From assembly GCF_001650905.1 (NCBI RefSeq), contig NZ_LXYG01000002.1:1-64000 (forward strand): a DNA stretch of 64,000 bases, read 5' to 3'. This document shows, one piece after another, positions 35,567 through 45,440 of this stretch. This DNA is from Balneola sp. EhC07 (GTDB lineage Bacteria; Bacteroidota; Rhodothermia; Balneolales; Balneolaceae). A model generated the notes under the pieces. That model was not told the DNA's origin, ran no database searches, and was given only the letters and a program-made list of their open reading frames with translations. How positions within the stretch are numbered: position 1 is the first letter of the stretch; every line of letters begins with the position of its first letter. Made by a program: the position numbers and the translations under genes.

Positions 35567-36507
35567 GAATTGGTTTAGTCCTTTTATTTCTTTTAGCTGC
35601 TATCAGCGTCAATGCTCAACAGACCAGTACGGGATTTCCTATGCTGGAAAATGCTCCCACCCCTTCAGGTTTAGCTATTGGTGAAGCCGGAGCTGCTGTC
35701 CCCATGGGATCTGCTTCTATTTATTTAAATCCGGCGTTATTGATATATAATTCTAACTCAACTATTGATCTTGGGTATTCCAGCTGGATCGATGAAAGTA
35801 CTTATCTGTTTGGTGGTGCAAACTTTATTAATGGCAACAGAGCTTTTTCTGTTGGAATATACAGTTCTGGTGTGGGAGGTTTTGAGCAACGAGACAGACC
35901 GGGTGAACCAAACGGTGATTTTTCTTTGACTTATCTTTCATTAAGCGCTGCCTTAGCCTATGATTTCGATTTTATTTCTCTGGGATTAGGCGGACAATTT
36001 TTAAATGAGGAGAATGCTCAATATCAAGCCTCTGGATATGCATTTAACTTTGGAGCTGCCGGTAATTTCCTGGATTCTAAACTGAAAACAGGAATTTCTG
36101 TACTGAATATTGGTAAACTTGACGATCTGAATAATCAACCAACAGAGTTACCTGAATTACTACGTGCCGGTATTGCTTTGGATGTTTTCGAATATACTCA
36201 CCCAAAGAATACTGATCTTCCTGTTTTAGTAAGTGTAGCTACTGACTTTGTAAAGCCTTTAAATAATCGCGAGAGCTTATCTTCCGGAGAACAAGAAAAT
36301 GAACATTACTTCAACCTTGGATTGATCTTAAATGTTGCCGAAGTACTGGAAATTTCCGGTGGCTATAAAACCGGAGAAAGTACTGTTAAACCGATTTCTT
36401 TTGGAGTTGGTTTTATAACAGACCTTATTAAGATAAATTACGCTTTGGTTCCTTATGAAACAGGCTTCGGAACCTTACATTCAATTGGGTTACAATATAA
36501 ATTTTAG
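35563..36507 (+). CDS. PorV/PorQ-family outer-membrane protein, second copy
   Basis: 314 residues, signal peptide (VLLFLLAAISVNA). The FPMLENAPTPSGLAIGEAGAAV and GSASIYLNPA segments are PorV/PorQ-like and repeat the layout of the gene before it, but identity between the two is low, so this is an old pair rather than a recent duplication. Ends with an aromatic strand SIGLQYKF. Followed after 11 bases by the first glycosyltransferase gene. Confidence 0.8.
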   Translation: MRIGLVLLFLLAAISVNAQQTSTGFPMLENAPTPSGLAIGEAGAAVPMGSASIYLNPALLIYNSNSTIDLGYSSWIDESTYLFGGANFINGNRAFSVGIYSSGVGGFEQRDRPGEPNGDFSLTYLSLSAALAYDFDFISLGLGGQFLNEENAQYQASGYAFNFGAAGNFLDSKLKTGISVLNIGKLDDLNNQPTELPELLRAGIALDVFEYTHPKNTDLPVLVSVATDFVKPLNNRESLSSGEQENEHYFNLGLILNVAEVLEISGGYKTGESTVKPISFGVGFITDLIKINYALVPYETGFGTLHSIGLQYKF

Positions 36508-36518
36508 ACCATCTCTTT

Positions 36519-37535
36519 ATGGAGAAGCAATCTCTCAGTGATATTTACTCGTCTATGGGAATGAAGGATTGCTCCGTTTACGTAGTGCCTAGAATCAGAT
36601 CAGACTATCCGGAATCTGATTATCATTTTTTGCTTTATAAACCATTACTCAATGACAGTAATTATCGGATTCTAAGTTTATCTGTTTTTGATCACTACAA
36701 GTTTGTGATGAAATCGATTACTTCTAAAAAAGTACTTCTGCATTACCATTGGCTTGAGTTTCAGGACATGAAATCACTACTAGGCATGCCATGGAAATTA
36801 GTGTGTATTATGTTGTTTAAGCTATTTGGAGGAAAAATTGTATGGACTGTTCATAATCTTGAACCTCATGACAGAAAATTTTTAAACCTTCATTTGCGCA
36901 TACATCGCTGGATGGCCGGAATCTCGGATAAGATCCATATCCATGCTGAAAGCACCGCTAACCTGATAAGAGATAAGTTCAATGCTGATGTTAATAAATT
37001 CTGTTTACTTCCCCATCCGAGTTTTCCTGCTCAACGTATAGACAGACAGGAATCAATAAATTACTTAAACAGCAATTTTGGATGGCAGCTTGCCTCTTCA
37101 CGTCCGATAGCTTTGATCTGGGGAAATATTTCGCACTATAAAAATATTGAACATCTTCTGAATTTAATTACTGAGCAGAACCTTGATCTGCAAGTGATAA
37201 TAGCCGGATCAATCAAAAAAGGTCAAGAGACACTCGCTGAAAGAATAACCCTGAAATGTGAAGAAGTGGCTGATTTTTATTGCAATTCAAGTTTTATTGA
37301 GGAAAAGGATATTCCATTTTTTTTTGGAGCAACTGACTTTTGTCTATTTAATTTTACTCAAATATTAACATCCGGGTCGGTTGAAATGGCACTTAGCTAC
37401 GATAAAGATATTATTGCTCCCAGAACCGGATCTTTAACAGAACTCTCTAACTCTGCTAATGCATTTCTTTTTTCAAATGAAAAGGAATTAAGCACTCTTA
37501 TCCGTTCATCAATCTTTACCTTCTATAATGAGTAA
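36519..37535 (+). CDS. Glycosyltransferase (GT4-like)
   Basis: 338 residues, soluble with a hydrophobic patch near 90-105 that may touch the membrane. N-terminal half has HYHWLEF and VWTVHNLEPHDRKF, C-terminal half IWGNISHYKNIEHLL, IAGSIKKG and a variant E-x7-E region (FTQILTSGSVEMALSYDKDIIAP), a GT-B layout as in GT4. It probably adds a sugar to a lipid-linked glycan. ATG start; overlaps the flippase by eight bases. Confidence 0.75.
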   Translation: MEKQSLSDIYSSMGMKDCSVYVVPRIRSDYPESDYHFLLYKPLLNDSNYRILSLSVFDHYKFVMKSITSKKVLLHYHWLEFQDMKSLLGMPWKLVCIMLFKLFGGKIVWTVHNLEPHDRKFLNLHLRIHRWMAGISDKIHIHAESTANLIRDKFNADVNKFCLLPHPSFPAQRIDRQESINYLNSNFGWQLASSRPIALIWGNISHYKNIEHLLNLITEQNLDLQVIIAGSIKKGQETLAERITLKCEEVADFYCNSSFIEEKDIPFFFGATDFCLFNFTQILTSGSVEMALSYDKDIIAPRTGSLTELSNSANAFLFSNEKELSTLIRSSIFTFYNE

Positions 37536-38931
37536 GTTCAAAGAAAAAGCTTTTTGGATTGCAGCTGGTGACTTTGGAGGTCGGGGGTTAGCATTTATCA
37601 CTACAATTTATTTAGCCCGAACTTTAGGTGCAGAATTCTATGGTTTAATTACTGTAGCGGTGTCAATTCTGGGTTATGCAACCTGGGGAGCTGATATGGG
37701 ATTAGTTAATATCGGAGTTCGGGAAATGGCCAAAGAACCGCAATTTCGGACTTTCAGAGCTAAAGAGATATTTACTACTAAAGTTCTATTAGGGGCTTTA
37801 GTACTCATTTCTTCGACAATTATTCTTTCATTCGTATCAATAGGTTCTTTACAAAAACAAGTTATCCTTGGGTACTTATACGCTTTGGTTCCTTATGCCC
37901 TTCTACTTGAATGGTATTATAGCGGCAGACAGGAATTTGGTAAAATAGCCTTATCCAAAATTATAAATGGTTTAGTTTATTTCGGACTGATCTTCTGGTT
38001 GATCAAAAGCTCCGATGATGTGGCTTTAGTCCCTATGCTTTATACCATTGGAATTACATCTGCTGTAGTAATACTAGGCACATTTTCGTTGACACATCAT
38101 CCATTTACGTTACCATCCAGAGGATTTAAAACTTACATAGAGCTTCTTAAAAATGGATCATTAATCGGTTTAGGAGAGTTTTTTGTTAAGGTTGTTCAAC
38201 TTTTACCTCCTATTTTAATCGGCATCTTTTTCAGCTTAAGAGAAGCCGGAATTTACGGAGCAGCATTCAAGATCATTCTGGTTGCAATGTTGCTTGACAG
38301 GATCTTTGTAAATCTGCTTTTGCCTAATCTCTCCTCTCTTTGGACTACAAACAAAGAAGCTGCTATTCAAAGAGTAAATATGGTATTGAGATTGGTTATC
38401 GTTGGTGGAGCCTTGGTTTCAGTTCTAACGGCTATCAATGCAAGTAAAATTGTTGCGTTGCTTTTTGGTTCTGAGTTTGTTGAAAGTGCTGAACTGTTAC
38501 AAATTCTATCGATCTTTATATTTCTCACTTTTGTAAACAGTCTGTTCTCATTTGGGCTTATTGCCACAAACAATGACAAGAAATATTTTTTAGCCACAAG
38601 TATTGGTGGATCTCTATCGGCAATAATTATTGTTCTGTTTTCAAGCTATGGCTCTTCTCATCTGGTGGCAATTTCAGTTATAATCTCTGAATTTATATTA
38701 GCAACTTCCTCATTTATTTGGTTTAAAAAAGTTATTCCTACACAAATTCTCAGACCTTTATTAATAACAATCGTTCTTAGTGTGGGCTTATTCTGGATCT
38801 TTTATCACTTTGAAGTACATTATTTACTAGCCTCAGTCATCTCAATAATATCGATTCCAATTTTAGTCTGGAAAACCAAAGTGATTAGAATCGGCGAGCT
38901 AAACTGGTTAAAAGAAAAGTTATTGAAATGA
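37528..38931 (+). CDS. Polysaccharide flippase (Wzx/MATE-like)
   Basis: 467 residues with about 12-14 membrane helices. N-terminal KEKAFWIAAGDFGGRGLAFITTIYLARTLGAEFYGL is typical of oligosaccharide flippases (PST family), with a C-terminal polysaccharide-biosynthesis half. Predicted to flip undecaprenyl-linked repeat units to the periplasm. Overlaps its neighbours on both sides. Confidence 0.85.
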   Translation: MSKFKEKAFWIAAGDFGGRGLAFITTIYLARTLGAEFYGLITVAVSILGYATWGADMGLVNIGVREMAKEPQFRTFRAKEIFTTKVLLGALVLISSTIILSFVSIGSLQKQVILGYLYALVPYALLLEWYYSGRQEFGKIALSKIINGLVYFGLIFWLIKSSDDVALVPMLYTIGITSAVVILGTFSLTHHPFTLPSRGFKTYIELLKNGSLIGLGEFFVKVVQLLPPILIGIFFSLREAGIYGAAFKIILVAMLLDRIFVNLLLPNLSSLWTTNKEAAIQRVNMVLRLVIVGGALVSVLTAINASKIVALLFGSEFVESAELLQILSIFIFLTFVNSLFSFGLIATNNDKKYFLATSIGGSLSAIIIVLFSSYGSSHLVAISVIISEFILATSSFIWFKKVIPTQILRPLLITIVLSVGLFWIFYHFEVHYLLASVISIISIPILVWKTKVIRIGELNWLKEKLLK

Positions 38932-40466
38932 AACAACGTCTTTGTACCGGCTTGATCTCTCCTTCTGATTATCTGATCTCTCTGTTAGACAGTATTGGAA
39001 TCTGGTATGAAGAAATAGATTTCAAAAAAGATCTTACAAAAAATTATTCTGTAATTATACTTGAAAAAGTAAGCCTAAATTCCAATCAGCAAACAAAGAT
39101 AAACGATTTCCTGAGGAACAATGGCTCTCTGTTGGAAATTAGTACAAAACCATACTTTTACTCTGATGAATTAACTACATCGTACTCAAAAACTATTTTT
39201 AATACCAATTCAGAATCGGGTTTCAACCGCGTCGGACCTATTGATATTTATTCTCATTGGACTTCTGCTAAAAACTCCACTTTATTCTCAGGGTTGGTAG
39301 ATTTCCAAAAAACAGAGAACAGTAGTTATCAAAATGTATGTTTCCTTGGTTTAGATGTGCATTCACTCCCAAAAGCTACAAGTTATTCCAGAAAGCGGTT
39401 TTACAGTCCATCGGGTCTTTTCCCGGATGAAATAGTTAATAAAGTAAGTAGAGATTCTTTGAGTGACCTGATCGAGCTGTGTATAAAAAAACTGCTTTAT
39501 GCCAGGAATCTTCCGTTCATCAAAAAATGGACTTCACCAAAACCCGAACCTGTATTCGGCTTTCGGGTTGACAGTGATTACGGAAGTAAAAAATCGCTAG
39601 ATTCGATCTATAATTTGTTATCTGACTTTGGTATAAAAGCTACCTGGTTTTTACATGTTCAGGCTCATGAAAATTATTTAGAGCACCTGAAAACGTTTGG
39701 AGAACAGGAACTCGCCTTACATGGATATAATCATGGCTACAGTGGTTCCATTGCAAAAATACAAGAAAACATCAGGACCGGACTTTCTGTACTTGCATCA
39801 TCAGGGATTCATCCATCAGGCTTTTGTGCACCCTATGGAATCTGGAACTTTGGACTACAAAAAGTTCTTTCTGAGTTTAACTTCAATTACACTTCAGAAT
39901 TTACTTCCGGATATGACGGTGTTCCTTTCGTTGTTCCAAAATCAACCAATCTGCAAATACCCATTCATCCCATTTGTACAGGAAGTATGAATAGAAAAGG
40001 ATACTCATCAGACCAGATGGAAGAGTATTTTTTGTCAGTTTATGAACAAAAAAAATCATCCCATAAACCTATTTTCTTTTACCATCATCCTATGCAAAAA
40101 GGATTAGATGTTTTTGGTGAAATTTTCAAGAAAGTTCTAGCTGATGGTTTGACCAATCTTACATTCAATGAATATGCTTCTTTCTGGAAAAAAAGACAGG
40201 ATCAGCAAATTTCGATCTATTCAGAAGAACAAAAGATCTTCATTGAATCAAATGATCCTGAATTATATTTATACATTTCAAATACAATTGATGAATTTGA
40301 TCTGGTTTCTACAAATACTCAAGTTTTGGAGAAAAGCGCTTATTCTACTTTTAAATACGACACTCCTTCTCTACCTTCAAATTCAGAAATCGAACAAATT
40401 CACCAAAATAGATTCCAACTCTACAAAACCAATATTTTAGACTGGAGAAATAGACAACGATTATGA
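38928..40466 (+). CDS. Polysaccharide deacetylase-family protein
   Basis: 512 residues. The central NodB-like domain (about 205-400) has motif 1 as GFRVDSDYG, motif 2 as ELALHGYNHGYS (two metal His), motif 3 as GFCAPYGIWN, and a late FFYHHPM His. The N-terminal 190 residues look like a degenerate glutamine-amidotransferase-like beta fold (VIILEKVSLN...FLRNNGSLLEIS) and the C-terminal 90 are beta-rich. It probably deacetylates the surface glycan or processes a linked sugar; the exact substrate is unknown. ATGA overlaps on both sides. Confidence 0.75.
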   Translation: MKQRLCTGLISPSDYLISLLDSIGIWYEEIDFKKDLTKNYSVIILEKVSLNSNQQTKINDFLRNNGSLLEISTKPYFYSDELTTSYSKTIFNTNSESGFNRVGPIDIYSHWTSAKNSTLFSGLVDFQKTENSSYQNVCFLGLDVHSLPKATSYSRKRFYSPSGLFPDEIVNKVSRDSLSDLIELCIKKLLYARNLPFIKKWTSPKPEPVFGFRVDSDYGSKKSLDSIYNLLSDFGIKATWFLHVQAHENYLEHLKTFGEQELALHGYNHGYSGSIAKIQENIRTGLSVLASSGIHPSGFCAPYGIWNFGLQKVLSEFNFNYTSEFTSGYDGVPFVVPKSTNLQIPIHPICTGSMNRKGYSSDQMEEYFLSVYEQKKSSHKPIFFYHHPMQKGLDVFGEIFKKVLADGLTNLTFNEYASFWKKRQDQQISIYSEEQKIFIESNDPELYLYISNTIDEFDLVSTNTQVLEKSAYSTFKYDTPSLPSNSEIEQIHQNRFQLYKTNILDWRNRQRL

Positions 40467-41494
40467 AAGTTGGATTTATAGCACCACAAAGTATTTATGC
40501 AGTTAATGGAGGTGTCAGAACTCAAGCTCTAATGACTGCCCGGGCACTTACAGATCTGGGAGTAAAAGTTAAATTTATTTCTCCTTGGGATGATATTTCC
40601 GAAAATCAATTAGATCTGTTCCATATTTTTACTGCCGGATATGAAACCATCGGAATTATTTCCAGACTTCAAGAGCAAAAAAAGAAGATAGTTCTTTCGC
40701 CTGTTCTCTTTTCAAACAGAAGTTATAAAACTATTCGCAGAGCAATTAATGTTGAAGAAAAATTAACTTCTGTAAGTGCCGGTATAAGATCGGAATTTGG
40801 TATAAAAAAGGATGTTTGCAAAAAAGCAGACCTTATTCTTCCAAACACTTCATCCGAAGCTAAACTCATTACCAAAGCATTTGAACTGGAGCAAGCTAGA
40901 ATCAAAGTTGTGCCTAATGGTGTGGAGCTCAGATTTAAAGATGCTGATCCCAAACTCTTTTTAACTGAAAAAAAGCTTCAGGATTTTGTTCTGTTTACCG
41001 GACAGGCATCTGCTCCCCGCAAAAATGTATTATCACTCATAAAAGCTATGCATAATATTGATGCTGATCTGGTGATCATAGGTAGTTTCAATGATTCTGA
41101 GTACAGTAAAGTATGTTTAAAGTTTGCTCATGAGAATCCAAGGATTCATTTACTGGAAACAATGGATCATAATTCAGATTTACTTCGCTCAGCTTATGCC
41201 GCTTCTAAAGTATTTGTATTGGCTTCTCAGTTTGAAACACCGGGAATTGCTGCAATGGAAGCCGCTTTAGCCGGAGCAAACATTGTGATCACTGAGGCCG
41301 GAGGAACTAAGGATTACTTTAAAGAATTTGCTCATTATGTTTCCCATAGTTCAATAGAATCAATTCAAAAAGGTATCAATGAAGCGCTTTCTAAGCCAAA
41401 ATCATCAGAGCTCATGGCACATATTTCTGAAAATTACTCCTGGTCGAAAGTTGGTGAACTTACCCTGAAAAACTATCAGGAATTACTTGTATGA
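40463..41494 (+). CDS. Glycosyltransferase family 4
   Basis: 343 residues, GT-B fold. GGVRTQALMTARALTDLGVKV (donor-side loop), VVPNGVELRF, LFTGQASAPRKNVLSLIKAM and the E-x7-E signature in FETPGIAAMEAALAGANIVITEAGG. Overlaps upstream and downstream genes by four bases. Confidence 0.85.
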   Translation: MKVGFIAPQSIYAVNGGVRTQALMTARALTDLGVKVKFISPWDDISENQLDLFHIFTAGYETIGIISRLQEQKKKIVLSPVLFSNRSYKTIRRAINVEEKLTSVSAGIRSEFGIKKDVCKKADLILPNTSSEAKLITKAFELEQARIKVVPNGVELRFKDADPKLFLTEKKLQDFVLFTGQASAPRKNVLSLIKAMHNIDADLVIIGSFNDSEYSKVCLKFAHENPRIHLLETMDHNSDLLRSAYAASKVFVLASQFETPGIAAMEAALAGANIVITEAGGTKDYFKEFAHYVSHSSIESIQKGINEALSKPKSSELMAHISENYSWSKVGELTLKNYQELLV

Positions 41495-42591
41495 AAAAGA
41501 TAGTTGTAGCATTCGGAACAAGACCCGAAATAATAAAACTGGCGCCACTGATAAATGAGCTGGAATTTGCCGGAAAATTCAATGTTATAAAAGTTCATAC
41601 AGGTCAACATGATGAACTGGCTGTTGATATGCTGAATGTGTTTGGGATTTCTCCCGATCATAATTTAAAAAGTATGGCTTCTACTTCTGATCTTTTTGAA
41701 CTGACAGAGTTTTTACTACCGAAATTAAAAGAACTATTTACATCAGAAAAACCGGATGCTGTTGTAGTTCAGGGTGATACTTCATCATCTTATTTAAGTG
41801 CACTGGCTGCTTTTTATTTACAGATCCCCGTTTATCATGTGGAAGCAGGTTTGAGATCTTTTGATAATTACAATCCATTTCCGGAAGAGATGAACAGAAA
41901 GCAAATTAGTTCAATCGCTTCTTTACATTTTGCACCTACAGATATAGCTGTTCAGAATTTGATTGATGAAGGAATCCAAGGATCTTCAGTTTATAATACC
42001 GGAAACACGGTTATTGATGCGCTTCATCAGATCAGGAAAACCGACCTATTTACTACCTCAAAGCCAGATATTCTGAGTGAATTTGATCATTCTCAGAAAC
42101 TGATCCTTGTCACTACTCATCGACGTGAAAACCTTGGCGAACCGTTGTATTCAATAATGAAAGGTTTAGTTGAAATACTGGAAGCAGATCATTCTAGAAT
42201 TATCCTTTTACCCGGTCATCCGAATCCAAAAGTTCAGGAAATTCTAAACTCAACTGAGTTCCAGCACGAGAGACTCAAAATTATTGATTCAATGGATTAT
42301 TTAACTTTTCAGCACGTACTGGAAAGAGCTGATCTTGTACTCACAGATTCAGGTGGTATTCAGGAAGAAGCTGCAGCCTTGGGTAAAAAGCTTTTGGTTC
42401 TTCGCAAAACCACAGAGCGGCAGGAACTCATTGAAAGCGGATATACTAATTTGGTGGGTTCAGACAGTGCACTTATATCAAAAGAAGCCGATAAAAAACT
42501 AAAAGATTCGGATTCTGATATAGCATACAATCCGTATGGTACCGGAGATGCATCTAAAAAGATAGCTGAAATTATTCGTTCTAAGATCTAA
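41491..42591 (+). CDS. wecB: UDP-N-acetylglucosamine 2-epimerase
   Basis: Converts UDP-GlcNAc to UDP-ManNAc (non-hydrolysing type). 366 residues. FGTRPEIIKLAPLI, HTGQH, VQGDTSSSYLSALAAFY, HVEAGLRSFDNYNPFPEEMNR, THRRENLG and LTDSGGIQEEAAALGK are the family blocks. Last gene of the operon; the neighbours suggest a ManNAc-containing glycan. No dehydrogenase to make the uronic acid follows it here. Confidence 0.93.
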   Translation: MKKIVVAFGTRPEIIKLAPLINELEFAGKFNVIKVHTGQHDELAVDMLNVFGISPDHNLKSMASTSDLFELTEFLLPKLKELFTSEKPDAVVVQGDTSSSYLSALAAFYLQIPVYHVEAGLRSFDNYNPFPEEMNRKQISSIASLHFAPTDIAVQNLIDEGIQGSSVYNTGNTVIDALHQIRKTDLFTTSKPDILSEFDHSQKLILVTTHRRENLGEPLYSIMKGLVEILEADHSRIILLPGHPNPKVQEILNSTEFQHERLKIIDSMDYLTFQHVLERADLVLTDSGGIQEEAAALGKKLLVLRKTTERQELIESGYTNLVGSDSALISKEADKKLKDSDSDIAYNPYGTGDASKKIAEIIRSKI

Positions 42592-42626
42592 GCAAATACT
42601 GATTCAGAAATAAACATCCTTCTGTT

Positions 42627-43454
42627 CTAGCTAAAATCCTGAAATACTTCTTCGCCTTCTTCTTCATAGTCCCAAAAGTAATGGATGGCTCCAATAATAA
42701 GCCCTTTGAAGATAAAAATGGTGAACACAGCCATAAGTCCATATTCTTTTAAGGTCACGATCAGGATCAGGTATAATAAAAGTAATCCCAGTTTACCCCT
42801 ATTCTCACGTAGCGAACGACGATCAAACCGCGGGATCTTATCAAATTTGATAGTACTTACCATAAGGAATGAAATCACAATTACTACAGGGATCAGAACG
42901 GAATTTATTCCTTGTTCAAAAACTGTAAATAGATCCAATTCATTTCTGAAAGTGAGGAAAAATGAACCGATCATAATTGCCTGAGCCGGTATTGGGAGTC
43001 CAATAAAGTGCTCATTGGTTGGAGATAAACGAGCATTTACATTAAACCTGGCTAAACGAACTGCACCACATAATGGTGGAATAGCACTTATGATCATTCC
43101 TAAAACACCAAGCTCATTTAAGCTGAATGTATAGATCAAAAAACCGGGAGCGACTCCAAAAGAAACCATATCACTGAGCGAATCCAGCTCTATACCAAAA
43201 TCGCTGGTAGCGTTTGCCAACCTTGCCATTAAACCGTCCATTACATCAAACATTCCGGCAATGGCAATTAACCAGGCGCCCCAGAACAGATTTCCGTCTG
43301 CGATGCTTATGATCGCCAGAAAACCGCTGAATAGATTCATAAGGGTAAAGAAGCTGGGCACTGCAATACGTCGGTTTACAGGCGGTTTTTCCTGCTTTAT
43401 ACGCTTTCTCTTTTCGCGAAACGAACCATATTTCTTCTGGATCGGATACTTCAC
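42627..43454 (-). CDS. pssA: CDP-diacylglycerol-serine O-phosphatidyltransferase
   Basis: Makes phosphatidylserine in the inner membrane. 275 residues, about six helices. CDP-alcohol phosphotransferase motif D-G-x2-A-R-x8-G-x3-D-x3-D seen as FDVMDGLMARLANATSDFGI and following ELDSLSD. GTG start overlapping the psd TAG by one base. C-terminal acidic tail. Confidence 0.95.
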   Translation of the reverse strand: MKYPIQKKYGSFREKRKRIKQEKPPVNRRIAVPSFFTLMNLFSGFLAIISIADGNLFWGAWLIAIAGMFDVMDGLMARLANATSDFGIELDSLSDMVSFGVAPGFLIYTFSLNELGVLGMIISAIPPLCGAVRLARFNVNARLSPTNEHFIGLPIPAQAIMIGSFFLTFRNELDLFTVFEQGINSVLIPVVIVISFLMVSTIKFDKIPRFDRRSLRENRGKLGLLLLYLILIVTLKEYGLMAVFTIFIFKGLIIGAIHYFWDYEEEGEEVFQDFS

Positions 43455-44104
43455 TATTTGATCTCTCCGATTATGGATTCTCCGGCAACCGTACGGTCTC
43501 CTTCTTTCACTTTGATCTCAACATTAGAAGGTACGATAACATCCATTCTGGAGCCGAATTTCATCATGCCAAAGCGTTCGCCTGCTGTTAACTCATCACC
43601 TTCTTTAATATGATACACAATTCTTCTTGCCAGAAATCCGGTTATTTGTTTAAAAAAGAATTTAGTCCCGGAAGGATGAAGTACACCGAAGTCAGCTCGT
43701 TCATTTAGATCAGATGCGTGTTCATTCCAGGCCATCAAATATTTTCCCGGGTGGTATTTTAGATATTCCAGTTTTCCCGAAATGGGATTTCTGTTTACGT
43801 GAACATCCAATGGTGAAAGGAAAATACTGATCTGAGTAGTTTTATCTTTTATGTACACATCTTCCTGATACTCTTTTACAAGAACAACGACACCATCCGC
43901 TGGAGAAATAACTAAGTTTTCGTCAGACGGTGTTTCTCTTTCAGGATCACGGAAAAAATAGATAACGATTCCACAACATATACCTACTACAATGTAGATC
44001 GGATAAGCGATCCAGTGTGAAACATAAAGTGCTGTAAGTGTGAAAACAATTGCTGTAAATAAAACAGCAACTGTCATTGTGAAGTAGCCTTCGCGTGCAA
44101 ACAT
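43454..44104 (-). CDS. psd: Phosphatidylserine decarboxylase
   Basis: Makes phosphatidylethanolamine from PssA's product. 216 residues, the short type found in Bacteroidota and Archaea with two N-terminal membrane helices. FFRDPERETP, SPADGVVV, LSPLDVHVNRNPISG and the self-cleavage site MKFGSRMDV (pyruvoyl from the Ser of GS). ATG start. Forms an operon with pssA. Confidence 0.95.
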   Translation of the reverse strand: MFAREGYFTMTVAVLFTAIVFTLTALYVSHWIAYPIYIVVGICCGIVIYFFRDPERETPSDENLVISPADGVVVLVKEYQEDVYIKDKTTQISIFLSPLDVHVNRNPISGKLEYLKYHPGKYLMAWNEHASDLNERADFGVLHPSGTKFFFKQITGFLARRIVYHIKEGDELTAGERFGMMKFGSRMDVIVPSNVEIKVKEGDRTVAGESIIGEIK

Positions 44105-44107
44105 AAA

Positions 44108-45439
44108 TTAAAAGAGCTTTATAACATCATTAAATACTACGAAGATCATGAGTGTGACCAATACAAAGAAACCAATATTTTGTGCGATAATCCTGACTTT
44201 CTCTGTTGGTTCTTTTCGGGTAATGCCTTCGTAGATCAGAAAAACTAAATGCCCGCCATCTAAAGCAGGAATAGGTAAAATATTCATAATTGCCAGTGTA
44301 ATACTCAGTAATGCAGTGATCGTCCAAAAACCGATCCAACCATTGGAATCTGTAGCTTGTTTGGTCATTTCGGCAATGGCAATCGGACCTCCTAAATTTT
44401 GACGTACGGAAATATCACCTTTGATCATTCTGGCAAATCCCTGTATGATTCCTGTCGTTTGGTCCGCTGTTTCTTCCCAACCTGCTGCAATCGATTCAAA
44501 GATTCCATACTCAATTCTTGTTCCAAATTGATAAGTCTGAGGTCCACCAACTCCAATCTTATTATCCTCATTTGGGGTTATACTGAATGATAACGTCTCT
44601 CCACCACGATCAATAGTAAGATCAATCGGAACTCCTTCTTCATTATTTCCAACTATATGAAAGAAAGCCAACCATGTTGTAACTTTCTCGCCGTTCATAG
44701 CAATAACCTTATCTCCAACCTCCAAGCCAGCTTCTGCTGCCGGAGAGCCTCTTTCTATTTGAGAGAAAATGCTTGGAGCAATACTTGTTCCGTCAATAAA
44801 CCCTCGCGTTTGAATGCTGTCTAAAAATGAAGACGCAACAGGAATAGTGATTTCTTCACCGTTTCTGATTATCTGATAATTCAGATTCTCTGAAGTCAAT
44901 GCCGATGCAGAAACCAGATCATTGAAATAAGGAACTTCTTCACCGTTTACTCCGATAATTTTATCGTTATTTCTGAATCCTATTTCGTGTAAAATAGATT
45001 CTTCGGGAACGTATAAACCGTCAATATTTTCTACCGGTACGACCAACTTTCCATTCGTCATGATCATCCCTGAGAAGATCACAAAAGCCAGGATCATATT
45101 GAAAATAACTCCCGCAGTAATAACAACCATTCTTTGCCAAACGGGTTTACTTCTGTATTCCCAAGGCTGGGGTTCCTGCTCAAGGAATTCGTTATCCATG
45201 CTTTCATCCACCATTCCGGCGATTTTCACATAACCGCCTAATGGAGTGGCTCCGATACAATAATCGGTATCTCCTTTTTTAAATCCCCAAACGCGAGGAG
45301 GAAAACCAACCGAAAAGCGTTCTACTCGCATTCCAAATAACTTGGCGGCCAAAAAATGTCCCAGTTCATGTATGAAAACCAGGATCATTAAAGCACCCAT
45401 AAAGATGCCGATTGTCGATAAAATTTCTATAAACGTCAT
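44108..45439 (-). CDS. rseP: RIP zinc metalloprotease (site-2 protease)
   Basis: Intramembrane protease that cleaves transmembrane substrates such as anti-sigma factors. 443 residues. HExxH in FIHELGHFLAAKLFGMRVE within the first helix, two PDZ domains in the middle (about 125-200 and 205-280; RGSPAAEAGLEVGDKVIAMNG), and the C-terminal LDGGHLVFLIYEG motif with the third zinc ligand. ATG one base after dxr. Confidence 0.95.
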   Translation of the reverse strand: MTFIEILSTIGIFMGALMILVFIHELGHFLAAKLFGMRVERFSVGFPPRVWGFKKGDTDYCIGATPLGGYVKIAGMVDESMDNEFLEQEPQPWEYRSKPVWQRMVVITAGVIFNMILAFVIFSGMIMTNGKLVVPVENIDGLYVPEESILHEIGFRNNDKIIGVNGEEVPYFNDLVSASALTSENLNYQIIRNGEEITIPVASSFLDSIQTRGFIDGTSIAPSIFSQIERGSPAAEAGLEVGDKVIAMNGEKVTTWLAFFHIVGNNEEGVPIDLTIDRGGETLSFSITPNEDNKIGVGGPQTYQFGTRIEYGIFESIAAGWEETADQTTGIIQGFARMIKGDISVRQNLGGPIAIAEMTKQATDSNGWIGFWTITALLSITLAIMNILPIPALDGGHLVFLIYEGITRKEPTEKVRIIAQNIGFFVLVTLMIFVVFNDVIKLF

Positions 45440-45440
45440 A

